Assembly (NCBI GenBank): GCA_031265845.1
Contig: JAISCC010000081.1
Location: 1 to 55,610, forward strand
Direction: 5' to 3'
Source of the DNA: Treponema sp.
Lineage (GTDB): Bacteria > Spirochaetota > Spirochaetia > Treponematales > Breznakiellaceae
DNA: 55,610 nucleotides
Shown: in pieces, positions 1-7,214 of the stretch
Layout: each line of letters begins with the position of its first letter
Position numbering within the stretch: position 1 is the stretch's first letter
Program-made: the position numbers and the translations under genes
The notes under the pieces: model-generated
Database searches by the model: none
What the model saw: only the letters and a program-made list of their open reading frames with translations
Told to the model about the DNA's origin: nothing

Positions 1-657
1 ACGACAACGCTTGACTATGTTCAGGCGGGAGCGCGGTATACGACGACCCTGGGCGGCATGGCGGATATTGGCGCGCAGTATTACTACGGAAGGCTCACAA
101 ACCCGGCGATAACCATGACGCCGGGGGATGCCGCGCCAACCGTAACATTCGCGTACAACCCCTATCACCACATCGGCGTGGATTACGCGCAAGTGTTGGC
201 GGGCTTCAATATCCGGGCAGAGGCGGCGGCGAACATTACCGGAGACCTGGGCGGCGATGACGCCGGGGTGTATAACCCTTCCCTTGCGTGGTCATTGGGC
301 TTTGACCGTGAACTTTTCTGGGGAATCAATCTGAACGCGCAATGCAACGAAACAATACGTTTGTTTGACAGCGCCATTCACGATCCGCAGGACAGTGAAT
401 ACGACGCAGACATAACATCCACGCGGATAACGGCAGCGCTTTCAAGAAACTTCCTTCGTGACGAGCTTGAAGTCCGGGTTGCCGCGCTCTGGGAAATTGA
501 AAGCGGAGCGTGTCTTATCATGCCCGCTCTTACCTGGACGAAAGATGACATAGCGATTGAGCTTTCCTGCGGCGTTTTTGCCGGAAGTGATGAGGGTCTT
601 TTCGGCCAGTTCCGCGACAACAGCTTCGTGAAGGCGGGAATAACATACACGTTTTAA
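1..657 (+). CDS. C-terminal part of an outer-membrane beta-barrel protein (5' end outside window)
   Basis: The reading frame is open from base 1, so the visible 218 residues are the end of a longer protein. The sequence alternates polar and hydrophobic residues, with many Gly, Tyr and Asn turns, and ends in TYTF. A terminal Phe with aromatic residues at alternating positions is the usual recognition signal for outer-membrane barrel assembly. An inner ATG at 58 exists but has no reason to be the start. I infer a porin-like or surface barrel protein of the outer membrane. I cannot name a family or a substrate. The next block downstream is a repeat array and a dead gene, so no operon partner is visible. 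Confidence 0.6.
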   Translation, partial: TTTLDYVQAGARYTTTLGGMADIGAQYYYGRLTNPAITMTPGDAAPTVTFAYNPYHHIGVDYAQVLAGFNIRAEAAANITGDLGGDDAGVYNPSLAWSLGFDRELFWGINLNAQCNETIRLFDSAIHDPQDSEYDADITSTRITAALSRNFLRDELEVRVAALWEIESGACLIMPALTWTKDDIAIELSCGVFAGSDEGLFGQFRDNSFVKAGITYTF

Positions 658-708
658 CCGCCGGTTACACAACGGACTACTGATCTGTTATACTAAAAAG
701 AAGAGCGA

Positions 709-849
709 TTGACGCCATACCTGCATAGATTGAACTTGAATCAGCGCAGATGGGATTTCAGTCTGCGTAGATTGAACTTGAATCAGCGCAGATTGGACTT
801 AAATCTACGCAGCTTGAGCTTGAATCTGCGTAGATTTGAAGACGATTGA
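709..849 (+). CDS. Possible short heptad-repeat ORF ahead of the dead family member
   Basis: From a TTG at 709 the frame runs through all six repeat units to a TGA at 847-849 and would give a 46-residue basic peptide of repeating seven-residue units (RRLNLNQ type). A weak purine-rich stretch (AAGAAGAG) precedes the TTG. Its stop lies 22 bp before the ATG of the downstream dead gene, which matches the layout of the better supported ORF at 29119-29418. There is no recognisable domain, signal peptide or membrane segment. Translation is uncertain because the start is not ATG and the downstream gene is broken. Confidence 0.3.
   Translation: MTPYLHRLNLNQRRWDFSLRRLNLNQRRLDLNLRSLSLNLRRFEDD
723..848 (+). 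repeat. Tandem 21-bp repeat array A (about six units)
   Basis: Units begin at 723, 744, 765, 786, 807 and 828, each exactly 21 bp, with consensus close to GCGCAGATTGAACTTGAATC plus one base. Units differ from each other by point changes only, so the period is kept. One frame (709-849) is open and reads as heptads containing RRLNLNQ and RRLDLNL; other frames contain stops. The array ends 24 bp before the start of a dead gene of the 221-residue family. Arrays B (12494-12703) and C (29158-29367) occupy the same position relative to their genes but have unrelated sequences. Confidence 0.85.
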
Positions 850-871
850 AATACAGAGGAAGGAGGCGCGT

Positions 872-1396
872 ATGGCGCAGAGATTAGACTGGCATCCCAA
901 TTCACGGGATGAGTAGCTTCACATGGTAAAAACGTGGAATACGGTTTTCGCAACCCAGGGATCGGCATGGGGCATCCCACCGGCGCACATCCCCCAACTG
1001 GCAAGCGACGCTCATGCGGCGGAGACCATTTTGGGCAAGGTGAAAGGCGGAGAACGTACCGCCTCTCACACCGGCGGACTACGCGACCCTGTTTTTGTCC
1101 TTGCCTGACGAGATACACACCCCGGTAGAGGCGACTACGGCTACGCCCTATACCGGGACGCTATGCCCCAAGTCGAAGCTACGCTGGAATAGGATGTCGG
1201 AGCAAAACACTATCTAATGAAGAAGCCGCTTTCCGGCGATGAGATGTTGCGTTATCGCTTTACCCGCCGGAAAAAAGAAGCGGTTGATTTCGACGCCTCC
1301 GAATCGGGTATGTCGGCTTACTTCTGCTCCCGTTATGAGAACCAAAAAGGCCGGCATGGGGTATAGGGGCAGGTGGTGTCCGCAATCATTCCGTAA
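872..1396 (+). pseudogene. Dead member of the 221-residue DWLPKSR family
   Basis: An ATG at 872 with a GGAGG at 862-866 opens MAQRLDWHPNSRDE, which matches the start of the intact relatives at 11732-12397 and 29434-30099. A TAG stops the frame at codon 15, then homologous text resumes in the same frame (MVKTWNTVFATQG onward). After about 1106 the match moves to another frame (LPDEIHTPVEATTATP). The last part, ending GQVVSAIIP at 1393, parallels the family ending GPIVSALIP, with a TAG where the relatives have Trp. At least two nonsense codons and two frame changes make it non-functional. It is more divergent than the two intact copies, so it probably comes from an older subfamily. Confidence 0.8.
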
Positions 1397-2114
1397 GGAA
1401 GCGTCAGACGGCTATAACGGCGGAGTGTTTATGGGGCAAAAAAATTGAATTTTTAAAAAATTTTTTAATGAATAACCGCGAGGCAAGCCCTGCGGTATCT
1501 TTAACCTTCAAGCTTTATTCTGATAAGGAAACAGATCAACTTGTTTCCCTTCATGTATTTTTGGCATTCCTCCGGTTTTCGCCCCCGGCTCTTGGCATGG
1601 CGTCGCATCGCCTGTCCATCCCCGTGCCCCCCTGCGCCCCCCACACAACACTCCCTTCTCCAGAATCCTCCCCCCCATAACTCCTTCTTCACTTCCGGGC
1701 GCCTTTCGAATGTTTTCCGCGCCCTCACACTCTTTGTCGTTCGTACTATTTGCTCAGGGCTGTACATCGGCGCCGACCGCGCCAGAAAACGCTCTCTCTC
1801 TCTTTCGGCCCCCATCTCTAAAAATTTTATCTCACGCCTTGCCTCCATCCCAAGTCATATTTCCATCAGCTCCTTATCAACCCTTCCGCCATTGCCGCCC
1901 TTCGGCATTTCGCCTTGCATACGACATGACACGTCAGTGCGCTTTCATTATGTTCTTTATGGATGATTTCGCTCACCCTTCCTTTATATTCTTACTTTCA
2001 GCCGCCGCAAGCCGCAGGGTATTAAACCGTATAGGCTTCGCCTAATAAAAATATGTAGAATAACAAGTAAAAAAATAATAATGGAGTACGGGGCGCTGCA
2101 CATGACAAGTCTGT
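1397..2114. other. 718-bp stretch with no recognisable gene
   Basis: The stretch is rich in pyrimidine runs on the plus strand (for example CTCTCTCTCTCTTTC near 1792-1806 and C7 near 1670). It has overlapping open frames on both strands, none with a ribosome-binding site, a recognisable domain or good codon structure. I see no RNA gene or clear repeat. It may be decayed sequence between the dead family member and the insertion-sequence remnant. Confidence 0.5.
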
Positions 2115-2302
2115 TTACGCTTCGCCGCCAGTAGGCGGATCAAGACTACGAAAAACCGCAGTCGGGTTGCGCCTTTTGTGCGGTTTTTCTCCGCCACATT
2201 TTGTCGGCCCTGTTCGCGTTCCTACGGAACGATGCTCCGCAAAGCCCTTATTCGGGCCGCTAAAATGCCGTCGACCTGAAAGGTCGCAAACAGCCGGAAC
2301 GT

Positions 2303-3023
2303 TATGGATATTACGTTCGCAGTTTTTCCAAAAACCTTTTCCAGCCACCCAAAGGCGCGCTACCCGCCGCTTGAGAAGCGCCGCAAATGTATGAAGTTCA
2401 TTGCGTTTGACCATCTCGACTTCCGCGCCAATAAACGCCTTCACCGCATAGGCGAATTTTTTACCACTGTAACCGCCGTCACATAAGACTTTCGCCGCTT
2501 TTGACAGGTTTGAGGCGTACGCGTATACCATTTCAAGCGCTCCGTCGCGGTCGCTCACGTCTGCGGTTGTCACTCAAACTGCATGGGGCAAACCGCTGGC
2601 GTCAACGGCGATGCGCGGCTTTACACCTGAAGTTTCTTCCCCCGTCATATCCTTTTTTTCGGCCGTATCTGCGTTTTTAACACGTTTGAAATCCATGATT
2701 GCCATTGTTGTTTTCGCCTCGCGTCCATGTATCACTCGCCCGCACACGACCAATTCCCGCAATACACGGTCAAACAATGAGGCTTCGCCGTTTTTTCCCG
2801 CCACGCTCCATATTTGGCGATAGTGGCAAACGATATTCCATTTGGGAAAGCCGTGCGGCAAGCCGCGCCAGGCGCAACCTTCTTTGAGAACGTACAGAAT
2901 CGCACAAAAATGGCATACAGGTCGTATGTTCGGGGGGTGCGCCGCCTTTCGTCCTGATTGCAACTCGTATTCTATCGCCGAAAATTGTTCCCGGGTGACG
3001 TCGCTTGGATACATTGCTCTCAT
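2303..3023 (-). pseudogene. IS5-family transposase remnant
   Basis: On the minus strand MYPSDVTREQF, then CAILYVLKEGCAWRGLP, then KRVKNADTAEKK and IAVDASGLPHA follow the order of IS5-type DDE transposases. An in-frame TGA interrupts the gene at 2574-2576. The second catalytic Asp is visible in LCDGGYSG and conserved KRNELHTFA follows. The region that should carry the catalytic Glu (normally VERSFGW) reads VARLWVAG, the mark of a local frameshift, and after CERNI the frame no longer matches. The element is therefore inactive. Its end lies against a truncated gene at about 3110, which suggests that its insertion broke that gene. I could not define terminal inverted repeats. Confidence 0.8.
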
Positions 3024-3112
3024 ACCATTTCCGCCTTTTCTGTTGTTTTATTCCGGTATACATCCGCTTATGAATTTTGTAAAGATATTGAACAGGTTCT
3101 AATATAGATTTT

Positions 3113-3316
3113 TTACATCCAATAAAACTGCCAGAAAGAATATTCTCTTAATTTTCTAGGAGCGTATTTAGAACCTAATCTATACGAAGCTCCATAATCT
3201 GTAGGTACGCCCAAAAAAATAATGTCACAATCTTTTATCTCGCTTTCATCATTATAATAACATCCACCCATAAATGTTGGCATTCCCGCATATATATATT
3301 CCTCTTTACGACTCAT
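3113..3316 (-). pseudogene. N-terminal fragment of a ureohydrolase (agmatinase/arginase family)
   Basis: The start is the ATG at 3316, preceded on the minus strand by a strong AGGAGG, and gives MSRKEEYIYAGMPTFMGG. The segment CDIIFLGVPTDYGASYRLG followed by PRKLREYS is the standard first strand and loop of agmatinase and arginase-like proteins. Only about 67 residues remain where the family has about 290-330, and none of the manganese-binding His and Asp motifs are present. The frame ends at 3113 next to the IS5-type remnant, so insertion is the likely cause of truncation. The gene lies about 55 bp downstream of rsgA on the same strand and may once have been co-transcribed with it. Confidence 0.75.
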
Positions 3317-3371
3317 AAAAACCTCCTGTCGTTTATAATAAAAATTTACAGCTTTTACATTGTTTCGCCTG

Positions 3372-4415
3372 TCAATTCCTGTCATGCAAGATGCGGATAT
3401 AACTTCTGTATCTCTCTGGTGAAATCTTGTCGTCAGACACAGCTTTTTTCACGGCGCATTCCGGCTCAATGTCATGCAGGCAGTCTTTATATTTACAGAG
3501 ACCTTCATATTTATTAAAATCCTTAAAATACCACTTGATGTCACAGCCGTTCACTCCGGACAATCCCAACGATCTAATTCCCGGCGTGTCAATGAGACAG
3601 GTTTCCTTATCCAACATATACAGGTTGGACCCGGTGGTGGTGTGCCGCCCCTGCCGCCCTTTCCCGCTGACAGCTTGTGTTTTTATAGCGGCGCGCGGAT
3701 TTATTTTATTGATAAGGCTTGATTTCCCAACGCCGCTGTTTCCCGCAAACACGACCGTTTTGCCGTGTATAGCATCTATAAGCTCTTGAATGCCGGTGTT
3801 TTTTATGGCGGACGTCTCTATAACGGATATTCCCATTTTCCTGTACCACTCTAAAGCCGCGTCTCTTTCATCGGTCAAATCGCTTTTATTAAGACAAATG
3901 ATTGGCTCGACGTTGCCGTATTCGCATAAAATTAAATACCTGTCAATGAGGCGCGGTTGAAAATCGGGTTCTTTCGTTGTCGCCACAATTACCGCGGCGT
4001 CTACATTGGCCGCGATCACATGTTCAGAAAAGCCACGCCGGGAATGCCTCGTGCTGTCGCCCCGCAGCCGCGCGAGAAAAGACGTTCGATTTAATGCCGA
4101 GACAATGGCGTTATCCTTATCAAGCGCGACTTTATCGCCGACTGCCAACTGATTGATGAGATTCTTGGGAAAAGCTCCGTCTAATTTCGCCTCGAAACAA
4201 TCGCCGTTTTTAAGGATGTGAAACACGCCGAATGATTTCAATCCCGCGATTGTTCCGGCGCCGCCGGCATAATCGTCGCCGTCAGAATGACAAGAGGGGG
4301 ATTCTGGAGATTCCTCTTCGTCCAATCTGAAGCGTTTGGCGCGCTCTTTCTTCGCTTTGGCCCTTGTGTTTTGATGCCTGTTATACAGATTGTTCTTGCC
4401 GTCTCTTTCACCCAT
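3372..4415 (-). CDS. rsgA: Ribosome small subunit-dependent GTPase A
   Basis: RsgA (YjeQ) checks late assembly of the 30S subunit and releases itself by GTP hydrolysis. The 347-residue product has the circularly permuted GTPase order typical of the family: NKSD (G4) at 176-179 comes before GNSGVGKS (G1) at 225-232 and DTPG (G3) at 276-279. An OB-fold region lies before the GTPase. The C-terminal zinc site is visible as Cys307, Cys312, His314 and Cys320. Length is normal apart from a charged 45-residue N-terminal extension. The start overlaps the end of the small ORF at 4408-4638 by 8 bp, which suggests coupling. No key residue is missing. Confidence 0.95.
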   Translation of the reverse strand: MGERDGKNNLYNRHQNTRAKAKKERAKRFRLDEEESPESPSCHSDGDDYAGGAGTIAGLKSFGVFHILKNGDCFEAKLDGAFPKNLINQLAVGDKVALDKDNAIVSALNRTSFLARLRGDSTRHSRRGFSEHVIAANVDAAVIVATTKEPDFQPRLIDRYLILCEYGNVEPIICLNKSDLTDERDAALEWYRKMGISVIETSAIKNTGIQELIDAIHGKTVVFAGNSGVGKSSLINKINPRAAIKTQAVSGKGRQGRHTTTGSNLYMLDKETCLIDTPGIRSLGLSGVNGCDIKWYFKDFNKYEGLCKYKDCLHDIEPECAVKKAVSDDKISPERYRSYIRILHDRN

Positions 4416-4638
4416 GTATTCCGCCTATGACACATTGTTTCCTTATATTGTTATACGCGAAATCAATAATATGACATATGATATCGCTATAGCTGTAATT
4501 CTTTGTTTTTCCCGCTATTACAAAAGCTCCGTCTGGATGAAAACAAACTTGTCCATTGACTTCCAAAAAAAATATTTCATTGTCTTTTGATTCCCCTTTC
4601 AATTTGAAGTCATATATATGTTTAAGTGTATTTTTCAT
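4408..4638 (-). CDS. Small hypothetical protein, 76 residues
   Basis: The frame starts with MKNTLKHIYDFKLKG and contains a compact segment (NEIFFLEVNGQVCFHPDGA) that reads like real protein. It overlaps rsgA by 8 bp and overlaps the end of the 59-codon frame at 4622-4801 by 17 bp. The high AT content and Asn/Ile/Lys-rich composition differ from rsgA. I do not recognise a family. There is no signal peptide or membrane segment. It could be the tail of a larger gene shifted out of frame rather than an independent protein. Confidence 0.4.
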   Translation of the reverse strand: MKNTLKHIYDFKLKGESKDNEIFFLEVNGQVCFHPDGAFVIAGKTKNYSYSDIICHIIDFAYNNIRKQCVIGGIHG

Positions 4639-4801
4639 TGATATTTTTTGTTATTGCATCAATAGCGAGCGGCAAATTAAATTCTAGTTCATATTCATTT
4701 CTTCCACGATAAATATCAAGTATTTGAAGCGTCTCCTGCGCTCCGCGCCCTTCGTTCTCTTCCATACTTTTATCTTTTCCGCGACTGGGCGCAACCCTCA
4801 T
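4622..4801 (-). CDS. Short hypothetical ORF, possibly a gene remnant
   Basis: This 59-residue frame on the minus strand runs from an ATG at 4801 to TAA at 4622-4624. Its second half (ILDIYRGRNEYELEFNLPLA) has the balanced composition of a folded protein, while the first half is basic and Glu-rich. The frame is open for 23 further codons upstream, to a TAA, without a better start. The next small ORF overlaps its end. I do not recognise it. It may be the tail of a gene whose 5' part is lost in the featureless stretch 4802-5190. Confidence 0.3.
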   Translation of the reverse strand: MRVAPSRGKDKSMEENEGRGAQETLQILDIYRGRNEYELEFNLPLAIDAITKNINEKYT

Positions 4802-5193
4802 CGCAATATCGCGCGGACGTTCGCCGCGACAAAGGCGCCTGTCAAATTCAGTTTGTCCACTACTATTTTACTCCTTCGCTCTATTTCTCGCAAGCCGGTT
4901 TATTCGCATGTCTGGCGTAACGCCTTGCCGCGCCTTGTGCGCTTGTTGCGGCTGAAACATGGCGACACAACGACGTTTGCAAGCGGTCTTTTTGGTCTCC
5001 ATCTTTGGATCGCAGGGGACACAATAGCAACTTCCTTCGCAAAATCTGGTTTAATATCCCGTCGAATCTATGGTTCGCTGAACCACAGGTTCGCGTTGCC
5101 ACACGGAAGCTGGAAACGATCAAACCTCGCCCCATCGGGCGGTTCCCAAGTCGTCGCCAGAATCGCGCTTGCAAGAATATCCCGCTTTCCGCA

Positions 5194-5222
5194 TTGTCTT
5201 TCTTTCATAAATCCGGTATACT
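5194..5222 (+). promoter_or_regulatory. Sigma70-type promoter giving a near-leaderless mRNA
   Basis: TTGTCT at 5194-5199 and TATACT at 5217-5222 are separated by 17 bp. The ATG of the next gene is at 5232, only 9 nt after the -10 box, and there is no Shine-Dalgarno sequence. The transcript would therefore start at or within a few bases of the start codon. Confidence 0.6.
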
Positions 5223-5231
5223 TGTTTTATC

Positions 5232-6095
5232 ATGATTGGTAATCTCGAATCCCTGTCGAACAGCATTCTCGCGCTTGATTTTGCCGCTAAAGGAGTTCTC
5301 CTCTTTATTTTGATATTCTTCTTTGTTGTGTTCGCCGTGTTTTTTCTGCATACCTACTATAAAAACAGTCTGCTTGCGCATTCTGCGGGGAGAAAAAAGC
5401 GCCTGCCTGTTGTTTTTGTGTCTTTGGGCGAAGCGTTTGGGAAACTTATCAGCAATTTCTTGATTTTGTTGCCCATTCTTGGGGGAATTGTGGTTGCGGC
5501 GGGCGTAACGCTCGGTGTCTTCAAAGCGGTTTCTTCGGTAAATCAGTTTATCGACAGAGAGAAAGAGATAAAAGCGCTGACCATTGCGATTAACTACCTG
5601 AATCAGAGCGACAAGACGCTTGACGTGCGCGTGCGGTCGGTCGTTGATGGCGCCGCCACGCTCCAGCTTGACTATAAGGCGTCCGATCCGAACGATTCAT
5701 CTGTGCCGCCAGTCGAATGGAGGAAAACCATAACGATTCAAGGGACAGAAATCCATTTTGATTGCATGGTCTTCAATTTCAGCTATTCCGAAGTCGGAGC
5801 GGGCAAGCAGCGAAACATAGCGATACCGTACCGTGTATTCAGCAATAAGATCGCGGCAGTGGACGGCGTCGCGCTTTTTAGCGAAGATGAGATCGCGCCG
5901 GAAGATGACTACGGCTTTATTCCGGCGTTGTACCGCGAGCGGCTGGCGCGGTTGCTTGCCGATGCGGACTACGCCCGCGATATGGGTGTCCGTTCGGTGA
6001 ACGGGAGCGATGTGTGGCGCGCCAATGTGCGGGCTGGGGATAGGTTTCGAATAAAGGTTGAGCAGACCGGCGGGTTGACGCTGGAAGCGCTCTAA
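5232..6095 (+). CDS. Predicted inner-membrane protein of unknown function
   Basis: The 287-residue product has two strong hydrophobic segments, at about residues 20-42 (VLLFILIFFFVVFAVFFL) and 75-100 (LISNFLILLPILGGIVVAAG), joined by a basic loop. A soluble region of about 180 residues follows, rich in beta-type sequence. This suggests a hairpin anchor with a long periplasmic or cytoplasmic tail. I do not recognise a family. The start is set by the promoter that ends 9 nt upstream. The gene is followed at 25 bp by the NfnA-like gene and probably shares its transcript. Confidence 0.7.
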   Translation: MIGNLESLSNSILALDFAAKGVLLFILIFFFVVFAVFFLHTYYKNSLLAHSAGRKKRLPVVFVSLGEAFGKLISNFLILLPILGGIVVAAGVTLGVFKAVSSVNQFIDREKEIKALTIAINYLNQSDKTLDVRVRSVVDGAATLQLDYKASDPNDSSVPPVEWRKTITIQGTEIHFDCMVFNFSYSEVGAGKQRNIAIPYRVFSNKIAAVDGVALFSEDEIAPEDDYGFIPALYRERLARLLADADYARDMGVRSVNGSDVWRANVRAGDRFRIKVEQTGGLTLEAL

Positions 6096-6120
6096 AATCC
6101 AATGGCAGGAGTATTGATCC

Positions 6121-6969
6121 ATGAATAAAATCATTGCAAAGAAACAGCTTTCTGCGGATGTGTATGAAATCACGGTGGAAGCGCCGCTGATCGCGTCTTC
6201 CAGAAAAGCCGGTCAGTTTTTAATAGCGCAACTTGACACGGAGCTTGGAGAGCGGATTCCGCTTACCATCGCGGACGCGGATGACGCGGCGGGCGCCATT
6301 ACTATGGTGTTTCAGGCGGTCGGCGCGACGACGCTTAAACTCGCCGCGCTTAATGAGGGAGCGTACATAGCGAATATCCTCGGACCCCTTGGAAATCCGA
6401 CTCACATTGAACATTTCGGGCGCGTGGTTTGCGTGGGCGGAGGCATCGGCGTCGCGCCGCTCTTCCCCATCATTCAGGCGATGAAGGCGGCTGGAAACCA
6501 CGTTACGGCGATCATCGGGGCGCGGACAAAAGAGCTTGTCATCTTTGAAGATCGTATCCGCAGGTATGCGGACGAGCTTGTCATTGTTACGGATGACGGG
6601 TCTGTGGGAAGAAAGGCGCTCGTAACCGAGCCGCTCCGTGAACTGTGTTCACAGGGGGCGAAACCCGCCATGAGCGTGGCGATAGGCCCGCCTGTTATGA
6701 TGAAGTTTTGCGCTTCAACCGCAAAAGAATGCGATGTGCCGATCATGGTGTCCCTCAACACGATTATGATCGACGGCACCGGCATGTGCGGCTGCTGCCG
6801 TGTTGTCGTCGGCGGGCAGACGCGCTTCGTGTGTGTGGACGGGCCGGAATTTGACGGACACAAGGTTGATTTTGACAATATGATGAAGCGCATGGGCACG
6901 TATAAAAAACGGGAAGAACGGGACAAACACCGGTGCAGAATTGAGTTGGGACTGGAAAAAGGAGCGTAG
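6121..6969 (+). CDS. NfnA/SudB-type FAD and [2Fe-2S] oxidoreductase subunit
   Basis: The 282-residue protein has the ferredoxin-NADP reductase fold: a FAD part with RIPLTIADADD at 45-55, a pyridine-nucleotide part with CVGGGIGVAPL at 104-114, and a C-terminal cluster site with Cys223, Cys225, Cys226 and Cys238 inside DGTGMCGCC and FVCVDGPEFDG. This matches the small subunit of NADH-dependent ferredoxin:NADP oxidoreductase (NfnA, also called SudB), a relative of dihydroorotate dehydrogenase electron-transfer subunits. That subunit normally works with the larger glutamate-synthase-like NfnB, usually the next gene. Here no NfnB gene follows within the window. The protein looks complete, so the partner may be encoded elsewhere or lost. 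Confidence 0.85.
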   Translation: MNKIIAKKQLSADVYEITVEAPLIASSRKAGQFLIAQLDTELGERIPLTIADADDAAGAITMVFQAVGATTLKLAALNEGAYIANILGPLGNPTHIEHFGRVVCVGGGIGVAPLFPIIQAMKAAGNHVTAIIGARTKELVIFEDRIRRYADELVIVTDDGSVGRKALVTEPLRELCSQGAKPAMSVAIGPPVMMKFCASTAKECDVPIMVSLNTIMIDGTGMCGCCRVVVGGQTRFVCVDGPEFDGHKVDFDNMMKRMGTYKKREERDKHRCRIELGLEKGA

Positions 6970-7214
6970 ACGGGCGCCGAGGGCTAACGCCACTGCCAAC
7001 AAGCCGAGCCTTTCATGGACTTATTTCCGGTAAAATGCGGGGTGTCGCGGAGGCTGGAGGGAGGATTATTACAGATAGTTTTTTGCGACCCGGAATATTG
7101 ATTGCCCGCTTTAAGTTGCAGGCTAGAAAGGCGAGTGAAAATTTCCCGCCCACATTGCGCAATCGCTTGGTTAAGCGATACCCCGTTCAACTGCATAATG
7201 AGGCTGACGCTCAG
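6970..7214. other. Convergent intergenic stretch
   Basis: This 245-bp stretch lies between the ends of two convergent genes. I find no convincing gene or RNA in it, only short open frames without ribosome-binding sites. Confidence 0.4.

Noticed and set aside
723-848. Array A considered as a CRISPR array
   Set aside because: Units are contiguous 21-mers without spacers and vary within the unit; no cas genes are present.
1501-2045. Overlapping open frames on both strands of 110-140 codons
   Set aside because: They lie in pyrimidine-rich low-complexity sequence, have no ribosome-binding sites and no recognisable domain text.
4881-5174. Minus-strand frame of 97 codons (FRVATRTCGSANHRF region)
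   Set aside because: Composition is dominated by Arg, Cys and His; the region overlaps other open frames equally well and lacks a start signal.
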